From: Streptococcus parasanguinis
Lineage (GTDB): Bacteria; Bacillota; Bacilli; Lactobacillales; Streptococcaceae
DNA length: 64,000 nt
NCBI RefSeq assembly: GCF_018499505.1
Contig: NZ_JAHDAC010000004.1
Span: 62,001 to 126,000 of the forward strand
Direction: 5' to 3'
Part shown: positions 18,999-29,247 of the stretch, piece after piece
How the letters are laid out: every line of letters starts with the position of its first letter
Position numbering within the stretch: the first letter of the stretch is position 1
Program-made: the position numbers and the translations under genes
The notes under the pieces: generated by a model
Told to the model about the DNA's origin: nothing
Databases searched by the model: none
The model's input: only the letters and a program-made list of their open reading frames with translations

Positions 18999-19752
18999 TG
19001 AATTGATTCTAGCTATTTCAGGAAATGATATTTTTAGTGGAGGAGGTCTTCACGCAGACCTTGCAACTTATACGACTAATAAACAGCATGGCTTTGTAGC
19101 GGTGACTTGTTTGACCGCTATGACGGAGCACGGTTTCGAAGTGATTCCGGTGGATCCGACGACCTTTGCGCAACAGCTCAACTCTCTCAAGGATGTTCCT
19201 TTTTCTGCTATTAAACTCGGTCTTTTGCCAAATGTTGAAGTGGCAGATCTAGCCTTGGACTATGTCAAAGCCCATGCGGAGATCCCTGTGGTACTAGATC
19301 CTGTCTTGGTCTGCAAGGAAAGCCATGATGTAGAAGTTTCAGCTCTTCGAGATGAATTGATCAAGTTCTTCCCTTATGTGACGATCATTACGCCGAACTT
19401 GCCAGAAGCTGAGATCTTGACCCAAAGCAAGATTCAATCGCTCGATGATATGAAGGAGGCAGCGCGCAAGCTCTACGAATTAGGAGCAGCGAATGTCGTG
19501 GTCAAAGGAGGCAATCGTCTCAATAAAGAAAAGGCCATTGATGTCTTTTATGATGGTACAGACTTCACCGTCATTGAAGAGCCAGTCTTAGAAAAGAACA
19601 ATACAGGAGCTGGTTGTACCTTTGCGTCTAGCATTTCCAGCCAGTTGGTGAAAGGAAAATCACCACTTGAAGCTGTTAAAGCCTCTAAAGACTTTGTTTT
19701 CCAAGCGATTCAACATTCAGACCAGTATGGAGTAGTACAATATGACATCTAA
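18991..19752 (+). CDS. Hydroxymethylpyrimidine/pyridoxal kinase (ThiD/PdxK-type, ribokinase fold)
   Basis: 253 residues of the ribokinase superfamily. Starts [24 protein letters not shown], has DPVLVCK and [12 protein letters not shown], and an anion-hole/catalytic region [12 protein letters not shown] in which the usual catalytic Asp is replaced by Cys, as in the dual-specificity HMP/pyridoxal kinases of Firmicutes. It would phosphorylate a vitamin precursor, HMP (thiamine) or pyridoxal/pyridoxine (B6). The next gene encodes an ECF substrate-binding subunit, which suggests uptake and trapping of the same vitamin. Substrate choice cannot be settled by motif alone. Confidence 0.83.
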   Translation: MSNELILAISGNDIFSGGGLHADLATYTTNKQHGFVAVTCLTAMTEHGFEVIPVDPTTFAQQLNSLKDVPFSAIKLGLLPNVEVADLALDYVKAHAEIPVVLDPVLVCKESHDVEVSALRDELIKFFPYVTIITPNLPEAEILTQSKIQSLDDMKEAARKLYELGAANVVVKGGNRLNKEKAIDVFYDGTDFTVIEEPVLEKNNTGAGCTFASSISSQLVKGKSPLEAVKASKDFVFQAIQHSDQYGVVQYDI

Positions 19753-20212
19753 TCGAACTCAACTTATTGCTCGCCTTTCCATTTTGACAGCCTTGACAGT
19801 TGTACTTGGCTACTATACAAAACTTCCAACTCCCACAGGGATCGTCACCCTGCTAGATCTTGGTGCCTATTTCACAGCCTTCTATTTTGGGCGCAAGGAG
19901 GGTGCGATTGTCGGTGGTGTCGGAGCCTTCCTACTCGACCTCATTTCAGGCTATCCTCAGTGGATGTTCTTTAGCCTCCTCTTTCACGGGGGGCAAGGAT
20001 ATTTCGCTGGCTTCAAGGGCAAAGCTCGTTACCTAGGCTTGCTCCTTGCGACAGTCGTCATGGTAGGCGGTTACGCACTAGCTTCTGCCCTCTTTTTAGG
20101 CAATGGCTGGGGAGCTGCTATCTCGGACATTCCGAATAACCTCGCTCAGAATTTTGTTGGAATGGCTTTAGGCTATGTGGTCTATTATGCATTTCAAAAG
20201 AAAGGAAGCTAA
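19742..20212 (+). CDS. ECF transporter S component, probable vitamin (HMP or pyridoxine) specificity
   Basis: 156 residues with about five to six membrane helices. The N-terminus RLSILTALTVVLGYYTKLPTP and the following DLGAYFTAFYFGRKEGAIVGGVGAFLLDLISG are typical of small S components, which bind a vitamin and pair with the shared EcfA/A'/T energy-coupling module encoded elsewhere. The ATG overlaps the stop region of the kinase gene, so the specificity is probably the kinase's substrate; that is guilt by association. Confidence 0.82.
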   Translation: MTSNRTQLIARLSILTALTVVLGYYTKLPTPTGIVTLLDLGAYFTAFYFGRKEGAIVGGVGAFLLDLISGYPQWMFFSLLFHGGQGYFAGFKGKARYLGLLLATVVMVGGYALASALFLGNGWGAAISDIPNNLAQNFVGMALGYVVYYAFQKKGS

Positions 20213-20215
20213 TTC

Positions 20216-20779
20216 ATGGATCTGGAGCAACTGAAGAAGGATACGAAAGAAATCCTGGTAGATGTCTTGGAAAAAAGCCGTCTCCGCCAAGGACAGATTC
20301 TAGTCCTCGGGATGTCTTCAAGCGAAGTTGCAGGAGGGCAAATTGGAAAGGCCTCCAACATCGATATTGCTGAAGCTATTGTCCAGACCTTGCTAGATGA
20401 GTTGAATCCAAGGGGGATTTATCTGGCGGTACAAGGATGTGAGCATCTCAATCGCGCCTTAGTGGTCGAAAGAGAGTTGGCAGACAAGAAGGAGCTAGAA
20501 ATCGTCAATGTCCTTCCGAGTCTCCATGCAGGAGGTGCCGGACAACTCGCAGCTTTCAAGTATTTTAAGGATCCTGTTGAAGTGGAATTCATCACAGCTC
20601 AAGCAGGGTTAGACATCGGAGATACCTCAGTAGGGATGCATGTCAAACACGTGCAAGTTCCAATTCGCCCTATCTTGCGTGAACTAGGTGGAGCCCATGT
20701 CACAGCCCTCGCCAGTCGGCCAAAATTGATCGGTGGGGCCCGTGCTCTTTACCTCGATGATCCCATCCGAAAATCATAA
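20216..20779 (+). CDS. UPF0340/TIGR01440 family protein
   Basis: 187 residues, full length for this conserved Firmicute family. Contains [53 protein letters not shown] and [14 protein letters not shown]. No characterised activity. It follows the ECF gene by 3 bases and ends the truA operon at a strong terminator. In the absence of a known function, operon membership with a vitamin kinase and transporter is the only hint. Confidence 0.85.
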   Translation: MDLEQLKKDTKEILVDVLEKSRLRQGQILVLGMSSSEVAGGQIGKASNIDIAEAIVQTLLDELNPRGIYLAVQGCEHLNRALVVERELADKKELEIVNVLPSLHAGGAGQLAAFKYFKDPVEVEFITAQAGLDIGDTSVGMHVKHVQVPIRPILRELGGAHVTALASRPKLIGGARALYLDDPIRKS

Positions 20780-20783
20780 TCAG

Positions 20784-20810
20784 AACTAGCTTTAAAGGGC
20801 TAGTTTTTTT
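20784..20810 (+). terminator. Terminator of the truA operon
   Basis: AACTAGC pairs with GCTAGTT, 8-nt loop, then a run of T. Confidence 0.88.
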
Positions 20811-20842
20811 GGATGAAAAGAGAGGCAAAAACGTTTTAAAAC

Positions 20843-20870
20843 TTGCAATTTCAAAGTTTTGTGGTAAAAT
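20843..20870 (+). promoter_or_regulatory. Promoter of tig
   Basis: TTGCAA (20843-20848), 16-bp spacer, TAAAAT (20865-20870) with TGG before it (extended -10). Confidence 0.8.
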
Positions 20871-20907
20871 TATAAGGAATGACTATATTATTTTAAGGAG
20901 AGACAGA

Positions 20908-22191
20908 ATGTCTGTATCATTTGAAAACAAAGAAACTAACCACGGTGTATTGACTTTCACAATCAGCCAAGAGCAAATCAAACCTGCTTTGGACCGTGTG
21001 TTTGAGTCAGTTAAGAAAACTTTGAACGTACCTGGATTCCGTAAAGGTCATATTCCGCGTCCAATCTTCAACCAACGTTTTGGTGAAGAAGCTCTTTACC
21101 AAGATGCTTTGAACGATCTTCTTCCAGCAGCGTACGAAGCAGCTGTTAAAGAAGCTGGAATCGAAGTTGTAGCACAACCAACTTTCGATGTTGTATCTAT
21201 GGAAAAAGGTCAAGACTGGACATTGACAGCAGCTGTTGTAACAAAACCTGAAGTAAAATTGGGTGCTTACAAAGACCTTGAAGTATCAGTAGAAGTTTCT
21301 AAAGAAGTAACAGACGCTGATGTGGATGCTCGTATCGAACGCGAACGCAACAACTTGGCTGAATTGGTTGTTAAAGAAGGTGCTGCAGCAGAAGGTGACA
21401 CAGTTGTGATCGACTTCGTTGGTTCTATCGACGGTGTTGAATTCGACGGTGGTAAAGGTGACAACTTCTCACTTGGACTTGGTTCAGGTCAATTCATCCC
21501 AGGTTTCGAAGACCAATTGGTTGGACACTCTGCTGGTGAAACAGTTGATGTGATCGTAACATTCCCAGAAGACTACCAAGCAGCTGACCTTGCAGGTAAA
21601 GAAGCGAAATTCGTGACAACGATCCACGAAGTAAAAGCAAAAGAAGTACCAGCTCTTGACGATGAATTGGCAAAAGACATCGACGAAGAAGTTGAAACTC
21701 TTGCTGAATTGAAAGAAAAATACCGCAAAGAATTGGCAGAAGCTAAAGAAGAAGCATACAACGATGCCGTAGAAGCAGCAGCAATCGATCTTGCAGTTGA
21801 AAACGCTGAAATCGTTGATCTTCCAGAAGAAATGATCCACGAAGAAGTACACCGTTCAATCAACGAGTTCCTTGGAAACATGCAACGTCAAGGTATCTCA
21901 CCTGAAATGTACTTCCAAATCACTGGAACAACTCAAGAAGATCTTCACAAACAATACGAAGCAGAAGCTGAAAGCCGTACGAAGACAAACCTTGTGGTTG
22001 AAGCAGTAGCGAAAGCAGAAGGCTTCGAAGCAACTGAAGAAGAAATCAACGCTGAAATCGAACAATTGGCAGCAGATTACAACATGCCAGTTGAACAAGT
22101 TCGCAACCTTCTTTCACCAGAAATGTTGAAACATGACATCACAGTGAAGAAAGCAGTGAACGTGATCACAAGCACAGCAAAAGTAAAATAA
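20908..22191 (+). CDS. tig: Trigger factor (ribosome-associated chaperone and PPIase)
   Basis: 427 residues. The N-terminal ribosome-binding domain carries the loop signature [17 protein letters not shown] (residues about 41-57). The FKBP-type PPIase domain follows ([23 protein letters not shown] ... [16 protein letters not shown]), then the helical C-terminal domain. It receives nascent chains at the exit tunnel. AAGGAG precedes the ATG at 20908; an open frame extends upstream to 20809 but crosses the promoter, so it is not used. Own promoter and terminator; codon bias suggests strong expression. Confidence 0.97.
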   Translation: MSVSFENKETNHGVLTFTISQEQIKPALDRVFESVKKTLNVPGFRKGHIPRPIFNQRFGEEALYQDALNDLLPAAYEAAVKEAGIEVVAQPTFDVVSMEKGQDWTLTAAVVTKPEVKLGAYKDLEVSVEVSKEVTDADVDARIERERNNLAELVVKEGAAAEGDTVVIDFVGSIDGVEFDGGKGDNFSLGLGSGQFIPGFEDQLVGHSAGETVDVIVTFPEDYQAADLAGKEAKFVTTIHEVKAKEVPALDDELAKDIDEEVETLAELKEKYRKELAEAKEEAYNDAVEAAAIDLAVENAEIVDLPEEMIHEEVHRSINEFLGNMQRQGISPEMYFQITGTTQEDLHKQYEAEAESRTKTNLVVEAVAKAEGFEATEEEINAEIEQLAADYNMPVEQVRNLLSPEMLKHDITVKKAVNVITSTAKVK

Positions 22192-22202
22192 TTGAGATAA
22201 AA

Positions 22203-22231
22203 AAGAAGAGCCGTGAGGCTCTTCTTTTTTT
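22203..22231 (+). terminator. Terminator after tig
   Basis: AAGAAGAGCC, loop GTGA, GGCTCTTCTT, then T-run. Confidence 0.92.
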
Positions 22232-22260
22232 GATTTCATGGAGAATCCTGGAATTTTCCT

Positions 22261-22289
22261 TTGACGAAAGGGGAAATTTATCGTACAAT
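22261..22289 (+). promoter_or_regulatory. Promoter of rpoE
   Basis: TTGACG (22261-22266), 17-bp spacer, TACAAT (22284-22289). The ~120-base leader contains a GATAGATT/AATCTATC hairpin. Confidence 0.85.
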
Positions 22290-22416
22290 AGAGTGTAACG
22301 ATAAAATGCGTGATAGATTTAGTGACGAGAAGTTTTCAATCTATCATTGAGGATAGGATGAGGTTTAAGACTGGATCCTTCTCCATTTAGGAAATGAAAC
22401 ATAAGGAGATTTACCC

Positions 22417-23001
22417 TTGGAATTAGAAGTATTTGCTGGACAAGAAAAAAGTGAACTTTCTATGATTGAAGTGGCGCGTGCGATTTTGGAATTACGCGGA
22501 CGTGACCATGAAATGTACTTTAGCGATCTTGTAAATGAAATTCAAAATTACCTTGAAAAATCAAACAGCGAGATCCGTGAAGCCCTCCCATTGTTCTACA
22601 CAGAATTGAATGTAGATGGAAGCTTTATCCCACTTGGAGATAACAAATGGGGTCTTCGTTCATGGTATGCCATCGATGAAGTTGATGAGGAAATCATCGC
22701 TCTTGAAGAAACAGATGAAGATGAAACTCCTAAGAAACGGAAGAAAAAACGTGTCAATGCCTTCATGGATGGAGACGAAGATGCGATCGACTACAACGAC
22801 GACGATCCAGAAGACGAAGAAGTTTACGAAGCAGATCCAGCTCTTTCATATGATGAAGAAAATCCAGATGATGAAAAGAGTGAAGTCGAAGCTTACGATG
22901 CTGAAATCAATGAAATCGTACCAGATGATTTGGGTGAGGAAGTTGAATTAAGCGAAGAAGACGACGAAGAAGAGGATTCTGAAGACGAGGAAGAAGAATA
23001 A
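22417..23001 (+). CDS. rpoE: DNA-directed RNA polymerase delta subunit
   Basis: 194 residues. The folded N-terminal domain (residues about 10-90) contains [23 protein letters not shown] and [18 protein letters not shown]; the rest is a long, very acidic, disordered tail of Asp and Glu. Delta increases RNA polymerase recycling and promoter selectivity in Firmicutes. Translation starts at TTG 22417, with AAGGAG (22403-22408) eight bases upstream. It is monocistronic; an inverted copy of the 176-bp element ends it. Confidence 0.95.
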   Translation: MELEVFAGQEKSELSMIEVARAILELRGRDHEMYFSDLVNEIQNYLEKSNSEIREALPLFYTELNVDGSFIPLGDNKWGLRSWYAIDEVDEEIIALEETDEDETPKKRKKKRVNAFMDGDEDAIDYNDDDPEDEEVYEADPALSYDEENPDDEKSEVEAYDAEINEIVPDDLGEEVELSEEDDEEEDSEDEEEE

Positions 23002-23010
23002 TTCATAAGA

Positions 23011-23191
23011 AGAGGCTGGGACAAAAGTCCTAGCCTCTCAATTATTTTTGGATTGTCGAGCAAGACGCAGTGGTTGAGTGGGCTCTATTACGCTGATTTC
23101 ATCAGCTTTTACAGCCCTACTCAACTGTGCGGAGGTGGGACGACGAAATCGAATTCTAACGAATTACCGATTTCTGTCCCACTCTCTTTTT
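23011..23191 (-). repeat. Dispersed ~176-bp element, copy C (-)
   Basis: Reverse complement of the element. In this orientation the last hairpin (GTGGGACGACGAAATCG with CGATTTCTGTCCCAC) is followed by TCTCTTTTTG, so the + strand still ends in an intrinsic terminator. Placed 9 bases after the rpoE stop. Confidence 0.92.
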
Positions 23192-23262
23192 GTTTGCATT
23201 GAAAAAAGTGGCGAAATGGTATATGATAAACGTGTAAGGTTTCCCAATAGGAGGTGTTCCAG

Positions 23263-23958
23263 ATGGACTTTCGTTTAGATCAAAGTTTAGTAGCTCTTGG
23301 TATTGATACAGTTGTGGTCGGAATTGCTAGAAATGTGGATCCTCAAGCAGTTTTGCCCCCTTCTTTTCTTGAAAAGAAGAAAGAGCTTGAACAATGGGCG
23401 CTCCAGTGTCAGACAGAAGAAGTAGTGGCATCTCCTGTCATCAAAGGGTATACAGATCTTTTGCAAACAGTAGGGCGTAGCATCAAGAAAAATCCACCAA
23501 CAGTCCTAGCTCTTATCCGAAACATCCAGCATCGAGGAGCTCTTCCTCAGATCAATAGCATCATCGATATCTATAATGTCGAATCTCTGAAGTCCTTTCT
23601 CGCAATTGGAGGACATGACCTAGATAAGATTGAGGGACCGATTGAATTTACAGTGAGTCAAAGAGAAGATCTCTTCCTCCCGATCCTTTCTAGTGAAAAA
23701 CATGTCGCACCGACAGATCCTGTCTACCGGGATCAAAAAGGAGTTCTGGCTTGGTTGGATGTACGCGATAGTGACCATTACAAATTTGAGGAGACTACGC
23801 AAAACGCCCTCTTTGTCATCCAAGGAAATACCGAGACGTCAGTCGAGATGCGTTTAGAAGCGCTAGAACGAATCCACAAGGACCTTACTCTTTGCATGCC
23901 TCAGCTTCAATTTGAGAAATTTCTCGTCACACAAAATGGAGTGGAAAAGGTCGTGTAA
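23263..23958 (+). CDS. B3/B4 tRNA-binding domain protein (PheRS beta-like)
   Basis: About 231 residues. The B3/B4 fold, as in the editing region of phenylalanyl-tRNA synthetase beta, is suggested by LVALGIDTVVVGIARNVDP, NSIIDIYNVESLKSFLAIGGHDLDKI and VLAWLDVRDSDHYKFEETTQNALFVIQG. There is no synthetase catalytic domain, so it may be a free-standing editing factor or a tRNA/amino-acid binding protein; the exact role is unknown. AGGAGG (23249-23254) sits eight bases before the ATG at 23263. Its stop is followed by the pyrG promoter. Confidence 0.82.
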   Translation: MDFRLDQSLVALGIDTVVVGIARNVDPQAVLPPSFLEKKKELEQWALQCQTEEVVASPVIKGYTDLLQTVGRSIKKNPPTVLALIRNIQHRGALPQINSIIDIYNVESLKSFLAIGGHDLDKIEGPIEFTVSQREDLFLPILSSEKHVAPTDPVYRDQKGVLAWLDVRDSDHYKFEETTQNALFVIQGNTETSVEMRLEALERIHKDLTLCMPQLQFEKFLVTQNGVEKVV

Positions 23959-23990
23959 ACAGCGAAAATCATTTTCATGAAATTTTCAAT

Positions 23991-24019
23991 TTGACAAAGT
24001 AGACCATTTGCGGTAAGAT
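23991..24019 (+). promoter_or_regulatory. Promoter of pyrG
   Basis: TTGACA (23991-23996), 17-bp spacer, TAAGAT (24014-24019). Eight bases on is GGGC at 24027-24030, the probable transcription start. Confidence 0.88.
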
Positions 24020-24026
24020 ATTGTTC

Positions 24027-25744
<1,718 letters not shown>

Positions 25745-25752
25745 AAATCAAG

Positions 25753-25934
25753 GGAGGCTGGGACAAAAGTCCTAGCCTTTCAATTATTTTTGGATTGTTG
25801 AGCAAGACGCAGTGGTTGAGTGGGCTCTACTACGCTGATTTCATCAGCTTTTACAGCCCTACTCAACTGTGCGGAGGTGGGACGACGAAATCGAATTCTA
25901 ACGAATTACCGATTTCTGTCCCACTCTCCCTTTT
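25753..25934 (-). repeat. Dispersed ~176-bp element, copy D (-)
   Basis: Inverted like copy C. Small differences: GATTGTTGAGC for GATTGTCGAGC, and AGCCTTTCAATT for AGCCTCTCAATT. On the + strand it ends CTGTCCCACTCTCCCTTTTTG, a terminator hairpin followed by a T-run. Confidence 0.92.
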
Positions 25935-25976
25935 TGTGAAAAAATGACAAACCCTGAAAAAAGTTTGAAAAAAATC

Positions 25977-26005
25977 TTGACAAAAAAGTCGTTGATTGAT
26001 ATACT
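25977..26005 (+). promoter_or_regulatory. Promoter of tRNA-Leu
   Basis: TTGACA (25977-25982), 17-bp spacer, TATACT (26000-26005). The tRNA starts 17 bases later. Confidence 0.9.
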
Positions 26006-26021
26006 AGTAAAGTACTCAATC

Positions 26022-26107
26022 GCGGGGATGGCGGAATTGGCAGACGCGCAGGACTAAGGATCCTGTGACCGCTTTAGGTCGTGAGGGTTCAAGTCCCTCT
26101 CTCCGCA
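26022..26107 (+). tRNA. tRNA-Leu (anticodon AAG)
   Basis: 86 nt with an acceptor stem GCGGGGA/TCTCCGC (one G-T), an anticodon stem CAGGA/TCCTG enclosing loop CTAAGGA, so the anticodon is AAG (reads CUU). It has the long variable arm of class II tRNAs and GGTTCAAGTCC in the T-arm. CCA is not encoded. A strong terminator follows. Confidence 0.96.
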
Positions 26108-26114
26108 TCGGATC

Positions 26115-26139
26115 AAGATAGCTTCGGCTATCTTTTTTT
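26115..26139 (+). terminator. Terminator of tRNA-Leu
   Basis: AGATAGC, loop TTCG, GCTATCT, then seven T. Confidence 0.92.
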
Positions 26140-26187
26140 GTTTTCAAATTTCTTTGTGGTAGAATAGGTGTGAGATGAGGTGAGAAC

Positions 26188-26640
26188 ATGAAGAAAAAGG
26201 ATCTGGTATTGGCCGATGGCCTTTTTGCACTATTGGGAAGTGCCATTAATTTTTTCGGTCCTATCCTGATTTTAGCGATGGGGATAGGCGCATACAAGGA
26301 TACTTTTAGATATTTTATCGCCTTAAACATATGGAATGTTTTCATTTTTTTAGTGGCGATTGCTTCTCAGTATATGCTCAGAAAAGAGAAAAGGATGAAA
26401 AGATGGATTCCCAATCTCTTTTTGATAGCAGGCTTTGTTCTCTTTCTTGCCTCAATCCTTGCTGTGTGTGAGAATATTCCCTTTCTTGAGGGATTGGTAA
26501 ACGGACTTCTTGGGAAAATGTTTACCGACAGTCAGTTATTTGCTGCTTATTTCTATTCTCAATGGGTTGCAGCGGTATCCCTTGTGATTTGCGGGATTGC
26601 CTTTCTCCTTTCACTAAAAAATTTTAAAGAAGAGAATTGA
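26188..26640 (+). CDS. Hypothetical membrane protein, four helices
   Basis: 150 residues that I do not recognise. Four hydrophobic segments at about residues 8-32, 42-62, 74-92 and 120-142, separated by short basic loops (RKEKRMKR), which implies both ends inside. No catalytic motif. GAGGTGAG precedes the ATG, and an extended -10 (TGGTAGAAT, 26157-26165) lies just upstream. It is flanked by tRNA-Leu and repeat copy E, which starts at its stop. Confidence 0.75.
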   Translation: MKKKDLVLADGLFALLGSAINFFGPILILAMGIGAYKDTFRYFIALNIWNVFIFLVAIASQYMLRKEKRMKRWIPNLFLIAGFVLFLASILAVCENIPFLEGLVNGLLGKMFTDSQLFAAYFYSQWVAAVSLVICGIAFLLSLKNFKEEN

Positions 26641-26817
26641 GAGTGGGACAGAAATCGGTAATTCGTTAGAATTCGATTTCGTCGTCCCACCTCCGCACAG
26701 TTGAGTAGGGCTGTAAAAGCTGATGAAATCAGCGTATTAGAGCCCACTCAACCACTGCGTCTTGCTCGACAATCCAAAAATAATTGAGAGGCTAGGACTT
26801 TTGTCCCAGCCTCTTTT
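26639..26817 (+). repeat. Dispersed ~176-bp element, copy E (+)
   Basis: Starts on the stop codon of the preceding gene (TGAGAGTGGGAC) and ends GTCCCAGCCTCTTTT. One central change (GTATTAGAGCCC). Confidence 0.92.
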
Positions 26818-26922
26818 ACTTGTTTGCTAGGATGAGAGTCTTAGGAGATAGGAGATTCCGTCCTATTTATCGGAAGAAATCGCTTAAAGCTACAGGAAAA
26901 GCTAGCAATTTCATCTAAAAAG

Positions 26923-26931
26923 TGATAAAAT
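26923..26931 (+). promoter_or_regulatory. Extended -10 promoter of fba
   Basis: TGATAAAAT at 26923-26931; no clear -35. 54 bases to the ATG. Confidence 0.65.
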
Positions 26932-26984
26932 AAACAATGTAAGTGGGATTAACCCCACAAAAATTTATAGGAGGCCTATAACAA

Positions 26985-27866
26985 ATGGCAATCGTTTCAG
27001 CAGAAAAATTTGTCCAAGCAGCTCGTGACAATGGTTATGCAGTTGGTGGATTTAACACAAACAACCTTGAGTGGACTCAAGCTATCTTGCGTGCAGCAGA
27101 AGCTAAGAAAGCTCCAGTACTTATCCAAACTTCTATGGGTGCTGCTAAATACATGGGTGGTTACAAAGTATGTAAAGCCCTTATTGAAAACCTTGTAGAA
27201 TCAATGGGTATTACTGTGCCAGTTGCTATTCACCTTGACCATGGTCACTACGACGATGCTCTTGAATGTATTGAAGCTGGTTACACTTCAATCATGTTTG
27301 ACGGTTCACACCTTCCAGTTGAAGAAAACCTTAAATTGGCGAAAGATGTCGTTGAAAAAGCTCATGCTAAAGGTATCTCAGTAGAAGCTGAAGTTGGTAC
27401 TATCGGTGGTGAAGAAGACGGTATCATCGGTGACGGTGAATTGGCACCAATCGAAGACGCTAAAGCAATGGTTGCTACAGGAATCGACTTCTTGGCTGCA
27501 GGTATCGGTAACATCCACGGTCCTTACCCAGCAAACTGGAAAGGTCTTCACCTTGACCACTTGCAAAAATTGACTGAAGCTGTTCCAGGATTCCCAATCG
27601 TATTGCACGGTGGATCAGGTATCCCTGATGATCAAATCCAAGCAGCTATCAAACTTGGTGTTGCTAAAGTTAACGTGAACACTGAATGCCAAATCGCATT
27701 TGCAAATGCTACTCGTCAATTCGTACGTGAATACGATGCAAACGAAGCAGAATACGATAAGAAGAAACTCTTCGACCCACGTAAATTCTTGAAACCAGGT
27801 TTCGAAGCAATTACAGCAGCTGTTGAAGAACGTATCGACGTATTCGGTTCAGAAGGCAAAGCTTAA
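26985..27866 (+). CDS. fba: Fructose-bisphosphate aldolase, class II
   Basis: 293 residues. Zinc-dependent class II aldolase: HLDHGHYDDALECIEAGYTSIMFDGSHLP contains the catalytic Asp and zinc ligands, AEVGTIGGEEDG follows, then GNIHGPYP and LHGGSGIPDDQIQAAIKLGVAKVNVNTE for the phosphate and metal site. It splits fructose 1,6-bisphosphate in glycolysis. GGAGG precedes the ATG. Strong codon bias fits a highly expressed glycolytic gene. Single gene with its own promoter and terminator. Confidence 0.98.
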   Translation: MAIVSAEKFVQAARDNGYAVGGFNTNNLEWTQAILRAAEAKKAPVLIQTSMGAAKYMGGYKVCKALIENLVESMGITVPVAIHLDHGHYDDALECIEAGYTSIMFDGSHLPVEENLKLAKDVVEKAHAKGISVEAEVGTIGGEEDGIIGDGELAPIEDAKAMVATGIDFLAAGIGNIHGPYPANWKGLHLDHLQKLTEAVPGFPIVLHGGSGIPDDQIQAAIKLGVAKVNVNTECQIAFANATRQFVREYDANEAEYDKKKLFDPRKFLKPGFEAITAAVEERIDVFGSEGKA

Positions 27867-27880
27867 TTAAAAACAGGAAA

Positions 27881-27909
27881 GCAAGGTCCCATGTGGATCT
27901 TGTTTTTTT
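27881..27909 (+). terminator. Terminator after fba
   Basis: CAAGGTCC pairs with GGATCTTG (one G-T) across CATGT, then seven T. Confidence 0.88.
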
Positions 27910-27921
27910 GTATGGGAAAGG

Positions 27922-27950
27922 TTGCTTCCAGAGGTTAATTTTTGTACAAT
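27922..27950 (+). promoter_or_regulatory. Promoter of the alpha/beta hydrolase, possibly leaderless
   Basis: TTGCTT (27922-27927), 17-bp spacer, TACAAT (27945-27950). Seven bases on is 27957, the A of an in-frame ATG. The nearest GAGG is 16 bases before the alternative ATG at 27951, too far to work well. Confidence 0.6.
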
Positions 27951-27956
27951 ATGGCT

Positions 27957-28889
27957 ATGAAAAAATTCAAACTGTGGAGCTGGATCATTTGTGGCTTTTT
28001 CCTGCTCTTTTTAGGTGCTACATTTATTTTTCATCAATTCAGTTTACGAAATGAAAGTAAGCTTCTCACTCCTATCGGTAAAGAGGTCACGGTCAATGGA
28101 CATCGAATGAATGTATACATTAAAGGTGAAGGATCTGAAACGATCGTTTTTCTTTCAGGTGCTGGTATCGCTTCCCCTGTCCTAGACTTTAAGAATCTAT
28201 CAGATTCCCTATCCAAAAAATACAAGGTTGTTGTCGTGGAGCGAGCAGGATATGGTTTTAGCGAAGATAGTGATCGTTCAAGAGATGTGATGGAGGTCCT
28301 TTCTGAGACGCGTCAAGCTTTGGCGCAAGCTCATGTTTCAGGACCTTATGTGATTATTTCGCATTCTATGGCTAGTTTAGAGAGTCTTGCTTGGCAAGAG
28401 AAATATCCGAATGAAGTGAAGGCTTTGATTGGCCTGGATTGGGCCTTGCCAGCGAGTTATGAAGATTTAAAGGATAATCAGGCCTTGCTTACTGTGGCTT
28501 ATTGGAGCAGTAAGATTGGCTTATTACGCTATTTCCCTGAGTCCTTTTATATAAAAAATCCAATTCTGACTGAAACTGAACGACAACAATATAAATTACT
28601 AGCATATAAGCAGTTGATGTCACAAGCCATGCTTCATGAATCCCGTTTGGCAAAGGAAAATGCCAAGAAAGTTCCATCTAGCATTAATCCGAAAATTCCA
28701 GCCTTACTCCTGGTTTCTAACGGTGAAGGCACGACCTTTAGCCAATCAGAGTGGCAACGTTATGCAGAGAGATTTGCAAGCGACCAGTCTAATGTTCAAG
28801 TCGACTATATAGATGCGCCTCACGACCTCTATCATTATCAAAGCGATGCTATTGTTTCTCGCATTAAAGAATTTTTAGAGAATAATTGA
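27957..28889 (+). CDS. Alpha/beta hydrolase, N-terminally membrane anchored
   Basis: About 310 residues. A single hydrophobic helix (IICGFFLLFLGATFIF, residues 10-25) anchors an extracytoplasmic alpha/beta hydrolase. Visible: VFLSGAGIASP (oxyanion loop), VVVERAGYGFSED, nucleophile elbow SHSMAS with Ser137, and a final His in DAPHDLYHY. The elbow differs from the usual GxSxG (S-H-S-M-A). The substrate is unknown; an esterase or peptidase role is possible. Start is 27957 or 27951; a TTG at 27942 overlaps the -10 and is unlikely. Own terminator at 28995. Confidence 0.8.
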   Translation: MKKFKLWSWIICGFFLLFLGATFIFHQFSLRNESKLLTPIGKEVTVNGHRMNVYIKGEGSETIVFLSGAGIASPVLDFKNLSDSLSKKYKVVVVERAGYGFSEDSDRSRDVMEVLSETRQALAQAHVSGPYVIISHSMASLESLAWQEKYPNEVKALIGLDWALPASYEDLKDNQALLTVAYWSSKIGLLRYFPESFYIKNPILTETERQQYKLLAYKQLMSQAMLHESRLAKENAKKVPSSINPKIPALLLVSNGEGTTFSQSEWQRYAERFASDQSNVQVDYIDAPHDLYHYQSDAIVSRIKEFLENN

Positions 28890-28994
28890 GGGCTTAAAAA
28901 TCCATTGAGACTGATGATAATAATTAAATGCTGAAGGATTAACAGTAGAATCGTTAATTTTCTCGATTAAAAAATTCTTTTTCTTAACAATAAG

Positions 28995-29018
28995 CCTGCC
29001 CCTAAGGGCAGGTTTTTT
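28995..29018 (+). terminator. Terminator after the hydrolase gene
   Basis: CCTGCCC, loop CTAA, GGGCAGG, then six T. Confidence 0.93.
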
Positions 29019-29099
29019 GGTGTCTTAAGGAAACTATTTAACAGAATTTTTGATTAAAAGTTTCATTTTAAGAGAGAAATCTCTAATTTCATAATCAAT

Positions 29100-29114
29100 A
29101 AGCAAGCGCTTGCA
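29100..29114 (+). promoter_or_regulatory. Candidate cre site overlapping the -35
   Basis: AAGCAAGCGCTTGCA is a near-perfect palindrome centred on GCGC that resembles CcpA sites (TGNAANCGNWNNCA, one mismatch at the first base). It covers the -35 hexamer at 29110, so binding would block RNA polymerase. Confidence 0.55.
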
Positions 29115-29138
29115 TTCCTTTTTTTATTGGATTATAAT
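29110..29138 (+). promoter_or_regulatory. Promoter of the ABC-2 exporter operon
   Basis: TTGCAT (29110-29115), 17-bp spacer, TATAAT (29133-29138). Confidence 0.82.
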
Positions 29139-29247
29139 AGGTTGGTATAAAGCCTTCTGTAATAATATTGAGTAAGTGTAGAAAGTAAGGATTTAGAATA
29201 TTTGTAGTCAAAAATACAATGTTGCTTCTTACGATAGGGAGATAGAT

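Larger units (their letters stand above)
29019..29247 (+). other. Leader region of the ABC-2 exporter operon
   Basis: No gene. Contains the cre-like palindrome, the promoter and about 100 bases of untranslated leader with no strong hairpin. Confidence 0.6.

Noticed and set aside
20809..20907. 5' extension of the trigger factor frame
   Set aside because: It crosses the terminator and the tig promoter; ATG 20908 has a strong ribosome binding site and the family start.
23078..23278. ORFs inside the dispersed element (for example 23078-23278, 33026-33289, 26559-26747)
   Set aside because: They repeat the same peptide in different copies only because the element itself repeats; there is no start signal and other copies shift the frame.
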